DNA of 41,393 nt from NCBI GenBank assembly GCA_020445565.1, contig JAGRGI010000028.1, positions 1 through 41,393 on the forward strand, written 5' to 3'. Shown in pieces: positions 16,591 to 25,165 of this stretch; the stretch's first letter is position 1; each line of letters starts with the position of its first letter. This stretch comes from Chromatiales bacterium (GTDB lineage: Bacteria; Pseudomonadota; Gammaproteobacteria; JAGRCI01). The translations under genes and the position numbers were made by a program. The notes beneath the pieces were generated by a model. That model did no database searches. It saw nothing but the letters and a program-made list of their open reading frames with translations, and had not been told where the DNA came from.

Positions 16591-18777
16591 CTAGGCGGCA
16601 CGTTCCGGCCCATCCGCCTCGGGTATGCGGCAGCTGCCGAAGAAATCGTAGTGGTCAATGGCTTCCAGAATACCGGCCGCGTGGCGCCCCTGGGCGAAGT
16701 AGATGTCGCCGGTGTCCACCAACTGCGACAACTCCTCCTCGTGGCGGTTTGCAACCACCACACCCAGGGTGTTGCCGCTGATCATGTCCTCGTCGGCGCC
16801 GGAACCACCGGCCACCAGGATACGCTCCAGGGGGATGCCGAAGCGGTTGGCGAAGTAGCGCAGGGCCAGGCCCTTGCTGGCCCGCACCGGGACCACGTCG
16901 AGAAACTGGCCAAAAGACAGGATCAGATTCGCCGCCTGTTCGTTCTGGTAGAGCAGGCTCTGCAACTCGTCGAGGCCGGGGGCGACGCGTGGATCGATGT
17001 AGTAGCTGATCTTGAACGTGTTTTGCATCCCCTTCGGCTGGCGCTCCAGCCCTGCAATGTCGCGGAATACCCGTTTGATGGCGGTGGGATTCCACAAGTG
17101 GTTGATGTGATTGGTCCATGCCTGGTCGGCGGTGAGTTGGGGGGCGTAGTGGATGGCGGTGCCGGTACCGGTGATCAGTACGTCCGGCTGTGGGATTTTG
17201 TGGCGTTTGAGTTCTTTCAGGGCCGATTCCAGCGGGCGCCCGGTGGCAATGCCGAAACTTGCGCACTTGCGGTGGGCACGAATGAATTCAACGAATTTTT
17301 TCAACGCCTTGGGGTCGCCCACCAGGGAGAGATCCAGATCCGCGAACAATGAGCGGTCGTGATAGAGCATGGGGCGGCGGGTGAGACGGCCCCGGCTCAG
17401 CGGCGTGGCCTCTTCGACCAGGGGGCGCACTTCCTCCAGGTAGCGTTTGGCATGGGCTTCCCAGGAATAGTGCAGGTGGACGCCGTGCAGGCCTCGTTGG
17501 ACCATATGCTGCCAGGTTTCCCTGTCCGATAGGACCTTGATCAGGGCATCGGCCATGGCGTCGGCGTCCAGCGGGTCGACGAGATAACCATTGCGGCAGT
17601 TGGCGATGATGTCCTGCGGTCCGCCGTCTTCGGTGGCGACGATGGGCAGGCCGCTGGCGGCGGCTTCGATCAGCGTCAGGCCGAAGGGCTCGGTGAGCGC
17701 CGGATTGATGAATACCCCACCACTGGCCGCCGCCAGACGGTAGAACTCCGGCACCTGTTCGGCACGATGGTGCTTGGGGTAGGCGACCTTTCCGTACAAG
17801 TCGAACCGGTCCACATCCAGCAGCACTGAGGTAAGCACCTGTTGAGGCCCTTCATCCAATTCCTGGATGTCGTCCCGGTTGCCGGCCACGATGAGTAGGT
17901 TGGCCTTGTCCCTCAGTGCGGCGCACTCACCGTAGGCGCGCACCAGGGTGGCGATGTTCTTGCGTTCATCGGGACGTGACAGGGCCAGTATCAGGGGTTT
18001 CTCCGGCTCACGCAGGAAACGGAAAACCTCGTCGCGCAATTCGGCATCCGCCGGTTCCGCCGTTGGCGGATGAAAGCGATCGAGATCGGTGCCGGGGGGA
18101 ATGACGACCATGCGCTCGGGCTGATAGTAGTCGTACATCCCATATTGCTCTTCGATCTCGTTGCAGGTGCTGACGATCACCTCTTCGGCATTGGCCAGGA
18201 TGTCTTCCTCCGCCTCGATGCGGCGGGCCATGTGGTAGCGGGCTTCGATGGTCTCATCGGCCATGCCCGCGGCCAGCAGTTGGCGCCGTTTGATTCGCCC
18301 CAGCGAGTGGCCGGTGTGCAGCAGCGGAATGCCGAGCTGATGGGTCAGGCGAACTCCCACATAGCCGGCGTCGGCATAGTGGCTGTGGACCAGATCAGGA
18401 ATCCGGCCGCTCAAGGTGAAGAAATGCATGGCACTGTCGGCGAAACTGTCCAGATAGTCCCAAAGCTCCTCCTTGCGTACGTACTCATCGGGGCCGCACT
18501 CCAGACGCACGATGCGGGCGCGGTCACCGAGTGTTTCCGTGGCCTGTGCATAGTCTTCGCTGACGGATGGGTCCCGCACCAGACGGGTAAACAGGTCCAC
18601 TTGGCTGACGCCGGGTTCGTTGGCCAGGGCACGGGCCAGTTCCACAACGTATTTGGTCTGGCCGCCGGTATCCGAATCGCGTCCCAATTCCAGATCGTTG
18701 CCCCGAATCAGGCCGTGAATACTGAACAGGGCCAGATACAGCCCCGACCTCTTCGAGTATTGCTTGTCGGTGTTGAT
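16591..18777 (-). CDS. Sucrose-phosphate synthase with C-terminal HAD-like domain; apparent ATC start
   Basis: A 728-residue enzyme making sucrose 6-phosphate from NDP-glucose and fructose 6-phosphate. The GT4 domain begins with SIHGLIRGNDLELGRDSDTG and includes TEPFGLTLIEAAASG. From about residue 475 follows a HAD-type domain whose motifs are damaged: DLDLS at 480-484 instead of DxDxT, and GGSGADEDM near 657 where active enzymes have GDSGND, so it is probably not a working phosphatase. No ATG, GTG or TTG precedes the conserved N-terminus in frame. GGAGG lies eight bases before ATC at 18777-18775, which I take as start. The first TTG (18687) would delete the conserved start of the GT domain. 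Confidence 0.9.
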   Translation of the reverse strand: MNTDKQYSKRSGLYLALFSIHGLIRGNDLELGRDSDTGGQTKYVVELARALANEPGVSQVDLFTRLVRDPSVSEDYAQATETLGDRARIVRLECGPDEYVRKEELWDYLDSFADSAMHFFTLSGRIPDLVHSHYADAGYVGVRLTHQLGIPLLHTGHSLGRIKRRQLLAAGMADETIEARYHMARRIEAEEDILANAEEVIVSTCNEIEEQYGMYDYYQPERMVVIPPGTDLDRFHPPTAEPADAELRDEVFRFLREPEKPLILALSRPDERKNIATLVRAYGECAALRDKANLLIVAGNRDDIQELDEGPQQVLTSVLLDVDRFDLYGKVAYPKHHRAEQVPEFYRLAAASGGVFINPALTEPFGLTLIEAAASGLPIVATEDGGPQDIIANCRNGYLVDPLDADAMADALIKVLSDRETWQHMVQRGLHGVHLHYSWEAHAKRYLEEVRPLVEEATPLSRGRLTRRPMLYHDRSLFADLDLSLVGDPKALKKFVEFIRAHRKCASFGIATGRPLESALKELKRHKIPQPDVLITGTGTAIHYAPQLTADQAWTNHINHLWNPTAIKRVFRDIAGLERQPKGMQNTFKISYYIDPRVAPGLDELQSLLYQNEQAANLILSFGQFLDVVPVRASKGLALRYFANRFGIPLERILVAGGSGADEDMISGNTLGVVVANRHEEELSQLVDTGDIYFAQGRHAAGILEAIDHYDFFGSCRIPEADGPERAA

Positions 18778-19082
18778 GGTTTTTGCCTCCGGGGGATTGC
18801 AGGCGGCCTGTACCGGTGCGTCCAGGGTATGTGCAGGTCCTTTCTCGGTTCAGACCGATCAATTCAACTCTGTCGGGAAAGTTTAACCCAGGCGGGGAAT
18901 TGACGTTTGATGCAACGCTGCCGAAGCTAATTTGTCCCGACTTCCGACTCTGATGCTTAAGTGTTGCGGAGTAAAAATCAAAATCGCCCGTTTCAGGGTA
19001 TTGACTAAACCGACCGGTCAACTATTATAGAGCCAACCCGGAATTCCGGGTCAGATCAAAGTCAGCGATAGGAGAGAGCATC
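18778..19082. other. Divergent intergenic region between sucrose operon and AhpD-like gene
   Basis: About 305 bases separate the two divergent genes. The left part is the leader of the sucrose operon, with in-frame stops upstream of the ATC start; I cannot place its promoter with confidence. The right part carries a good sigma-70 promoter for the AhpD-like gene, listed separately. Confidence 0.5.
19001..19028 (+). promoter_or_regulatory. Sigma-70 promoter with palindromic operator in the spacer
   Basis: TTGACT (-35, 19001-19006) and TATTAT (-10, 19023-19028) are 16 bases apart. The spacer contains the perfect palindrome GACCGGTC (19012-19019), and an outer TTGAC/GTCAA pair (19001-19005, 19017-19021) overlaps it. 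Many TetR-family operators have this look, so a repressor bound here would block RNA polymerase. No tetR gene is in the window. Confidence 0.65.
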
Positions 19083-19649
19083 ATGAATGACGCATTGCAC
19101 GTTGCCACCCGTCCTTTGTTCAGCCCGGCACCACCGCAAGAAGACGTGGCCAGGGTAGAGACCATTTTCACGATGATTCGCGACGATCTCGGTTTTTTGC
19201 CGGACCCGATACGGCTCTACAGTACCAGTCCGCCTTTGTTGGAGGCGCTGTTGGGCTATGTGAAGTACTTCCGTGGGCATCAACGTCTTTCACAGACACT
19301 GACGGCCATGATTCGCTATCTGGTATCGGAACGAGCCCAATGCAGGTTTTGCATCGATCTTAATGAGGGCTTCCTGGTAAATCTTGGTGCGGATCTGGAT
19401 GCCGTGCGGGCGGCCAGAGTGGATATGGACAAGGCCCCGTTGGATGAGCGGGAGCGCGTGCTGTTGCGCATAGCCGTAACGGCAATGGATCACCCGGAGC
19501 TCATTGGCGAGGCAGACATGCAGGCTGCCCGGGCGCAGGGCTGGACCGACCGCGATGTTTTCGACGCCGTCGTCCAAGCAGCCAGTAACCGATCCTTGAA
19601 TTTGATCTTGCGTACCTTCAAGGTCGAGGTGCAGGGAAGCTTCGATTAA
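19083..19649 (+). CDS. AhpD-like / carboxymuconolactone decarboxylase-family protein
   Basis: A 188-residue all-helical protein of the CMD/AhpD superfamily. The redox pair CRFC (C87 and C90) sits in the ERAQCRFCIDLN motif, where the Glu, the two Cys and a following polar residue form the proton-relay/disulfide site of AhpD-type peroxidases. It is therefore likely a thiol-dependent peroxidase or oxidoreductase rather than a decarboxylase. It stands alone behind a promoter with an embedded palindrome, which suggests induction by an electrophile or oxidant through a TetR-type regulator. The start has GGAGAG upstream. Confidence 0.87.
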   Translation: MNDALHVATRPLFSPAPPQEDVARVETIFTMIRDDLGFLPDPIRLYSTSPPLLEALLGYVKYFRGHQRLSQTLTAMIRYLVSERAQCRFCIDLNEGFLVNLGADLDAVRAARVDMDKAPLDERERVLLRIAVTAMDHPELIGEADMQAARAQGWTDRDVFDAVVQAASNRSLNLILRTFKVEVQGSFD

Positions 19650-20401
19650 GAGCCGGACCGGTTTAAAGGCCGAAACGAGGGCAAGCCTGGCTGTCACGGG
19701 TTTTTCGGGCGAGCAGCCAGTTACATGATCACGCGAACGAGCGGAAAGTCCGGCTCTCCAGGTCCCGATGACGCATGGAACGCCGTCCTGTAACGTGGCC
19801 GGTGTGGTGCCCAATATGAGCGCCGCACCGACCATGCTGCCGGCTGCCATTGCCCGCTTTTGCGCGGCTGGCCTGGGATGATTTCAGCAACGCCTTTGTT
19901 GAACGGAACGACAACCATCCACCTTGACCCATCAATCCCTATTATCAGATAACCGGGTACCGCGCCCGGCTTAACTTAGACGTCCTGCCGATTTTGGACC
20001 TGGCGATCTGCTGCGCATGAAACCGGCATACGGATATCGTCAAGATCAATGGCAACCGGCCGATAGTTCAAGGAGGCGATACGGGAGGGACGGGCTGATG
20101 CCGCCAGCAGTGCGAAGTGCCAACCTACAGCGTCGTGACCCGCATGGTCGTGCATGCAGTGCTCACGCTTCTTGATTTTCTCCGTACCTCAACCTACAGC
20201 CTGCCGACATTCGGCAAACACCGGTTGCATCCTATCTCTGGGACGTGACGTGTGCTGCGTTGCCGCCAGCGCATGCATCCCGAGCAAGAGTACGGCCGTA
20301 TCCTGTTGAGCAACGAGTCACCGCCGACTATCATGGCCCAAATGATTTCGAAATACTTTGGGCCGCACAGCGGCGGATACCGATTATCTGGAGGACACAC
20401 G
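19650..20401. other. Intergenic region of about 750 bases
   Basis: No protein was recognised on either strand; open frames here are short or run into the lipoprotein gene. An 11-base direct repeat CAACCTACAGC occurs at about 20121 and 20190, and a small hairpin TGCCGA/TCGGCA at 20202-20216. The region may hold the promoter and leader of the CsgG-like gene or gene remnants. Confidence 0.45.
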
Positions 20402-21244
20402 ATGATGTTTCGACGTTCCAATCTGTTGAGGTTCCTTGCCCTAGCCGGTGCCACCCTGGCTCTGCCGCTGCTGAGCGGTTGCCTGAGTACGTCCCCGAAG
20501 TTAGGCGGCTCTTCCGACATGACGGTTACCGGCGCTGCCGGTGGGGCCAGCTCCGAGGGTGGCAACAGCCAGCTGGAGCGGTGCAGTGAGCCGCTGGGAA
20601 CCGTGGCGGTGGACGAAGACCAGGATGCACCCTGGTGGTACACCTACCGCAGCCACTACCCGCAGTTGGGCACCACCACCCCCGTACTGCGCATGATGAT
20701 CCAGCAATCCAACTGTTTCGTCGTGGTCGAACGCGGTCGGTCCATGAACAATCTGATGAACGAACGGGCGCTGGACCGCAGCGGAGAGACCCGCGCCGGC
20801 AGCAACTTCGGCAAGGGTCAGATTGTTGCCGCCGACTACACCATGAGTCCAAGCATCCAGTTCTCCCAGCAGGGCACCGGCGGCGTGGGTGCGGCGATCG
20901 GCGGCCTGTTCGGATCGGGCGGGCGCGCCTTGGGTGCCCTGGCGGGCGGCGTGAGCTCCAATGAGGCGGCCACCACGCTCCTGCTGATCGATAACCGCTC
21001 CAGCGTGCAGATCTCCTCTTCCGTAGGCAGTGCCAAGAACTTCGACTTCAAGCTGTTCGGCGGGGCTTTCGGTGGCGGCCTGGCCGGGGGCGCCGGCGGA
21101 TTTACCAACACACCCGAAGGCAAGGTGCTGACCGCCGCGTTCGCCGATTCCTACAACCAGATGGTCAAGGCCCTGCGCAACTATAAAGCGCAGGAGGTCA
21201 AAGGGGGCCTGGGCAAGGGTGGCCAATTGAAAGTAGGTCAGTAA
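20402..21244 (+). CDS. CsgG/HfaB-family outer-membrane lipoprotein
   Basis: A 280-residue lipoprotein: charged start MMFRRSNLLR, hydrophobic stretch and lipobox LLSGC with Cys at 27. The body resembles CsgG-family proteins: PVLRMMIQQSNCFVVVERGR followed by MNNLMNERAL, and GQIVAADYTMSPSIQFS, then glycine-rich strands (GAFGGGLAGGAGG) and a helix FADSYNQMVKALRNYKAQ. CsgG itself forms the curli secretion pore; relatives such as HfaB anchor adhesins. No curli genes are nearby, so secretion of amyloid is not implied. The start has GGAGG seven bases before it; longer in-frame starts from 20252 would bury the signal peptide. A hairpin terminator follows. Confidence 0.85.
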   Translation: MMFRRSNLLRFLALAGATLALPLLSGCLSTSPKLGGSSDMTVTGAAGGASSEGGNSQLERCSEPLGTVAVDEDQDAPWWYTYRSHYPQLGTTTPVLRMMIQQSNCFVVVERGRSMNNLMNERALDRSGETRAGSNFGKGQIVAADYTMSPSIQFSQQGTGGVGAAIGGLFGSGGRALGALAGGVSSNEAATTLLLIDNRSSVQISSSVGSAKNFDFKLFGGAFGGGLAGGAGGFTNTPEGKVLTAAFADSYNQMVKALRNYKAQEVKGGLGKGGQLKVGQ

Positions 21245-21272
21245 CAGGCCAAAACTCAGATTCGAGTGACTG

Positions 21273-21306
21273 GACAAGGGCCGGCGAAAGCCGGCTCTTG
21301 TCTTTT
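21273..21306 (+). terminator. Rho-independent terminator after the CsgG-like gene
   Basis: A 13-base stem with one G-T pair (21273-21285 with 21290-21302) closes on a GAAA tetraloop and is followed by TTTT. It lies 28 bases after the lipoprotein stop. Confidence 0.85.
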
Positions 21307-21433
21307 GTGCAACCAAGTCTCCATGGATGGGTTCATGGTGTCCCTCGGAGCGTACACCCCACACCGCCAGGGCGTCGGAGTTGGCACCAGGACAGTGGAT
21401 GCGCAATCTCCGAGCCGCCAAAGCCGCGACCCC

Positions 21434-22399
21434 ATGCTCAACCATCGTTTCTCCGTTGCCCCGATGATGGACTGGACCGACCGCCATCAGCGTTTTTTTC
21501 TGCGGCTGATCTCACGGCGGGCGGTGCTTTATACGGAGATGGTGACGGAGGCGGCGGTTCGGTTTGGAGACCGGCAACGCCTGCTTGGGTTCGATGCCGA
21601 GGAGCACCCGCTGGTGCTGCAACTGGGGGGAAGCGAGCCGCACGAGATGGCCGAGGCGGCGCGGATCGGGGAGGGGTTCGGTTACGATGAGATCAATATC
21701 AACGTGGGCTGTCCCAGTGACCGGGTGCAGTCGGGCGCCTTTGGCGCCTGTTTGATGGCCCGGCCGTCGGTGGTGGCCGATTGCGTGGCGGCCATGTCGG
21801 CAACGGTGAGTGTGCCGGTGACGGTTAAGACCCGTATCGGGATCGATGAGCGTGATTCCTATGATGAGCTTCACGCCTTCGTCTCCCAGGTCGCGGCGGC
21901 CGGCTGTGAGCTATTCGTCATTCATGCCCGCAAGGCCTGGTTGCAGGGTTTAAGCCCCAAGCAGAATCGGGAGATTCCGCCCTTGCGCTACGAGGTTGCG
22001 CGCCGGCTGAAAGTGGATTTTCCGCATTTACAGATCATTCTCAACGGTGGCCTCACGGATCTGGACATGGCGCAGCGGGAAGCGCAGGGCCTGGATGGGG
22101 TGATGTTGGGGCGGGCAGCCTATCACGATCCTTATCTGCTGGCGGAGGTGGATCGACGATTTTATGAAGACGAACACCCGATACCCGGCCGCCATGAGGT
22201 GTTGGAGGCGTTTTATCCTTATCTGGAGCGACAACTGGCGCAGGGTATCGCTCTGAAGAGCATCAGCCGCCATCTGTTGGGCCTGTTCCAGGGTGTTCCG
22301 GGGGCCAAACGTTGGCGACGGCTGTTGAGCGAACGGGCGCATCTGCCGGGTGCGGGGCTGGACCTGCTGCGAGAGGCGGCTGATCTGGTTGCGCCTTAG
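21434..22399 (+). CDS. dusA: tRNA-dihydrouridine(20/20a) synthase DusA
   Basis: A 321-residue flavoprotein that reduces uridines in the D-loop of tRNA. Signature parts are FSVAPMMDWTDRHQRFFLR at the N-terminus, VLQLGGSEPHE, the catalytic cysteine in NVGCPSDRVQSGAFG (C93), VKTRIGID, FVIHARKAWLQGLSPKQNR and the FMN-phosphate site ILNGGLTD. The WLQGLSPKQNR segment is characteristic of DusA rather than DusB or DusC. The start at MLNHRF was chosen by homologue length; the open frame continues up to 21266 without similarity. Its stop overlaps that of the convergent hypothetical gene. Confidence 0.96.
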   Translation: MLNHRFSVAPMMDWTDRHQRFFLRLISRRAVLYTEMVTEAAVRFGDRQRLLGFDAEEHPLVLQLGGSEPHEMAEAARIGEGFGYDEININVGCPSDRVQSGAFGACLMARPSVVADCVAAMSATVSVPVTVKTRIGIDERDSYDELHAFVSQVAAAGCELFVIHARKAWLQGLSPKQNREIPPLRYEVARRLKVDFPHLQIILNGGLTDLDMAQREAQGLDGVMLGRAAYHDPYLLAEVDRRFYEDEHPIPGRHEVLEAFYPYLERQLAQGIALKSISRHLLGLFQGVPGAKRWRRLLSERAHLPGAGLDLLREAADLVAP

Positions 22400-22761
22400 C
22401 ACACGAGGTCTGCCTGCCGAGCGTTTTCCAGATCCTGGTCGCTGACCGCCTGGCCCTCCAACAGGCCAAGCAGCAGGCGTGTTTCGTGTTCGGCGTCGTG
22501 TGACTGATGCTCGGCTACGCGCTGTCCATGGTACTGTATGGCGGCTTTTACCAAAGCGCGGGCTCGCCGATTGAAGCTGGCCCGCTCGCTGCCTTTTTCG
22601 TGGCTTTGGCGTAGTTGTTGGGTCACCGCCAATAGCGATTCACGGCTGGCCTGGGCGCATTCCGACCCACCGGGCGGGAAGGCCGCGTGGGCATAGACTT
22701 CAATGGCTTCGCAGAGCAGCGAAAGCACACCTTCTGAGCATTGGATTTCCTGGGTTTTCAT
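22396..22761 (-). CDS. Hypothetical protein
   Basis: A 121-residue soluble, helix-rich protein with many Glu, Gln, Arg and His residues and no signal peptide, membrane segment or recognised motif. It is divergent from the ABC transporter genes (20-base gap) and convergent with dusA, sharing four bases at the stops (TTAG). The tight fit between two clear genes, the lack of an alternative gene on the other strand and normal composition support it being real. No function can be proposed. Confidence 0.65.
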   Translation of the reverse strand: MKTQEIQCSEGVLSLLCEAIEVYAHAAFPPGGSECAQASRESLLAVTQQLRQSHEKGSERASFNRRARALVKAAIQYHGQRVAEHQSHDAEHETRLLLGLLEGQAVSDQDLENARQADLVC

Positions 22762-22781
22762 GAGTTTTCGAGTAGAATTCG

Positions 22782-23747
22782 ATGTCTGATGCGCTGCGGG
22801 TGGAGGGCCTGACGAAGAGTTATGGTAACGGCGTTGACGCCCTCAAGGGGGTGGATCTCGTCGTGGCGGAGGCCGATTTTTTTGCTCTCCTGGGGCCCAA
22901 TGGTGCCGGCAAGTCTACCCTGATCGGCATCGTCAGTTCGCTGGTGAATAAGACAGCCGGCAGGGTGGCGGTGTTCGGTGAGGACCTGGACCGCAATCCC
23001 CGCGCCGCCAGGGCCGCCATCGGTCTGGTGCCCCAGGAGTTCAACTTCAATATCTGGGAACCGGTGGAGGAGATCGTCATCAATCAGGCCGGCTATTTCG
23101 GAATACCCCGGGGGCAGGCCAAGGTGGAGGCACGCAAACATCTGACCGCCCTGGGATTATGGGAAAAGCGCCGCGATCAGGCCAGTACCCTGTCCGGCGG
23201 TATGAAAAGGCGTTTGATGATTGCCCGCGCCCTGGTGCACAAGCCGAAATTGCTGATTCTCGATGAGCCTACCGCCGGTGTGGATATCGAGATCCGTCAA
23301 TCCATGTGGCACTTCCTGCGCGAGTTGAACGAACACTACGGGACCACGGTGATTCTTACCACTCATTATCTGGAGGAAGCGGAGAATCTGTGTCGGCGGA
23401 TCGCCATCATCGACCATGGCACTATCATTGAGAACACCAGCATGCGCAGCCTGCTCGGCAGGTTGAATCGGGAAACCTTCGTGCTTTATCTGCGCGAACC
23501 CCTGGAGACGCTCCCGAAGGTGGCAGACATGGAAATTCGTCAACAGGACGAAACAACCCTGGAGGTGGATCTGGTGGCGGGGCAGAGCCTGAGCCGCTTG
23601 TTTGACGCCTTGAATCAGGCGGGGCTGGAGGTAATAAGCCTGCGCAACAAGCGCAATCGCCTGGAAGAGTTGTTCATGCGCCTGGTGAAGGAAGGTAACG
23701 CGGCACTCGGACAGGGTCGCATCGCGGGCGATCCGGAGGTGGTATGA
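22782..23747 (+). CDS. ABC transporter ATP-binding protein (YadG-like)
   Basis: A 321-residue ABC ATPase. Walker A GPNGAGKST is at 38-46, the Q-loop at VPQEFNFN, signature LSGG at 137-140, Walker B LLILDEPTAGVD and the switch His in ILTTHYLEEAE. The length and the motif FNFNIWEPVEE resemble E. coli YadG. It should energise the permease encoded next, whose start overlaps its stop by four bases. The substrate of YadGH-type exporters is not established. Confidence 0.92.
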   Translation: MSDALRVEGLTKSYGNGVDALKGVDLVVAEADFFALLGPNGAGKSTLIGIVSSLVNKTAGRVAVFGEDLDRNPRAARAAIGLVPQEFNFNIWEPVEEIVINQAGYFGIPRGQAKVEARKHLTALGLWEKRRDQASTLSGGMKRRLMIARALVHKPKLLILDEPTAGVDIEIRQSMWHFLRELNEHYGTTVILTTHYLEEAENLCRRIAIIDHGTIIENTSMRSLLGRLNRETFVLYLREPLETLPKVADMEIRQQDETTLEVDLVAGQSLSRLFDALNQAGLEVISLRNKRNRLEELFMRLVKEGNAALGQGRIAGDPEVV

Positions 23748-24517
23748 ATCTGCGCGCTGCATGGATTGCCTACCGGACCATCGTCATTCGCGAGGTGCTG
23801 CGTTTCGCCCGGATCTGGGTGCAGACCATTGTGCCGCCGGCGGTCACCACTGCGCTGTACTTTGTCATTTTCGGCCATCTGATCGGCAGCCAACTGGATG
23901 ACATGCAGGGCTATGCTTACGTGGACTACATCGTGCCTGGTTTGATCATGATGTCCGTCATCACGCAATCCTATGCCAATGTGGTGTCGTCGTTCTTTGG
24001 CACCAAATACCACCGCAATATCGAGGAAATGCTGACCTCGCCCATGTCCAGCGTGGTGATCGTGGCGGGCTTCGTTACCGGTGGCGTCGCACGGGGAATG
24101 GCGGTGGGGGGAGTGGTAAGCCTGGTGGCCTATGCCTTCGCCGAACCGCGTATCGCTCATCCGGGTGTGGCGCTCGGCATCGCGCTGCTAACGGCGGTGG
24201 TCTTTGCCCTGGGGGGGTTGATCAACGCGATCTACGCGAAGACCTTCGATGATATCTCCATTGTCCCCACCTTTGTGCTGACGCCGCTGACCTATCTTGG
24301 CGGCGTGTTCTATACCATCGACCTGTTGCCGGATTTTTGGCAGCAGGTGTCGCTGGTGAACCCGATACTCTACATGATCAATGCTTTCCGCTACGGCTTG
24401 CTGGGCGTAACGGATATTCGCCTTGGTCTGGCCTTTCTTATCACCCTGCTGTTTGCACTGGCGTTGTTTCTGATCGCCGTGCGTATGATTCAGAAAGGCG
24501 TAGGCATCAAGCACTAA
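23744..24517 (+). CDS. ABC transporter permease (YadH-like, ABC-2 type)
   Basis: A 257-residue membrane protein with about six transmembrane helices of the ABC-2 exporter family. The TIVPPAVTTALYFVIFGHLI start, the YVDYIVPGLIMMSVI helix and the conserved FVLTPLTYLGGVFYTIDLLP region near the C-terminus are characteristic. It forms a homodimeric channel with the upstream ATPase. Start and upstream stop overlap (ATGA), showing translational coupling. Its stop codon overlaps that of the convergent DUF3135 gene. Confidence 0.92.
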   Translation: MNLRAAWIAYRTIVIREVLRFARIWVQTIVPPAVTTALYFVIFGHLIGSQLDDMQGYAYVDYIVPGLIMMSVITQSYANVVSSFFGTKYHRNIEEMLTSPMSSVVIVAGFVTGGVARGMAVGGVVSLVAYAFAEPRIAHPGVALGIALLTAVVFALGGLINAIYAKTFDDISIVPTFVLTPLTYLGGVFYTIDLLPDFWQQVSLVNPILYMINAFRYGLLGVTDIRLGLAFLITLLFALALFLIAVRMIQKGVGIKH

Positions 24518-24867
24518 CCGGTTCGACGGCTATGCGTACCATGCAAGGGGATGATGCGGGCCGAAGGCGTTTCCAGGGGACGGCTGAGGCTGTCCGGGCC
24601 GACCAGCTGGTTGATGCTGTCGAGCAGGCCGCCGTCGCCATAGACCCGATCCCACATCATTTCAAAAACCTTTTGACAGGCTACGGCGGGACTGGGGTGG
24701 CGCTCGCGTTCACGGTCTATGCGCCATTGCAGGCTTTCCAGTCTGCCTTGCATAGCGTCTGGCGCACTGGCGATGAGTTTTTGGATCTCGCGTTGCCGAC
24801 GGCGCTCGAAGGCTTCCGGGTCGGTTTTGGCCAGGGTATGCCAATCATCGAAATCGAATGAGTACAT
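24514..24867 (-). CDS. DUF3135 family protein
   Basis: A 117-residue cytosolic protein. The order FDFDDWHTLAKTDPEAFE, then LIASAPDAMQGRLESLQWRI, then VACQKVFEMMWD fits the DUF3135 family, which is found mainly in Gammaproteobacteria and has no assigned function. The start at MYSFDFD has GAGG nine bases upstream; an alternative at 24900 would add 11 basic residues. Convergent with the ABC permease, with overlapping stop codons. Confidence 0.82.
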   Translation of the reverse strand: MYSFDFDDWHTLAKTDPEAFERRRQREIQKLIASAPDAMQGRLESLQWRIDRERERHPSPAVACQKVFEMMWDRVYGDGGLLDSINQLVGPDSLSRPLETPSARIIPLHGTHSRRTG

Positions 24868-25165
24868 CTTGGTAAACCTCTTCAGCTTGGTGTTTACCAT
24901 GCGAAATGCGAGCCATAACACTTTTTATTGATTTAACAGTAAGATATTGAGGTAAACAGGCTGGGTGCACAGAAATCGACGGTCGTATGTAAAAATATCC
25001 GACAAGGAAATTTCGCTGATTTCGCTGTATTCAATCTCAAAATCGATGCCGATTCAGTGGCACTGCACGCGATTGGTGCGAAAATGTCCTGTAACTTATT
25101 AAAAGTAAGAGGGAAAAATCGGGTATGGCCGGTCTTGGCCGATTTGTAAAAAAGGCTGACAACCT

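Noticed and set aside
20121-20200. Two copies of CAACCTACAGC as a possible repeat array
   Set aside because: Only two copies 69 bases apart with unrelated flanks; not a CRISPR or other array.
24922-25165. Sigma-54 promoter before the sensor kinase (TGGCAC at about 25055)
   Set aside because: The matching TTGC element at the right spacing is absent.
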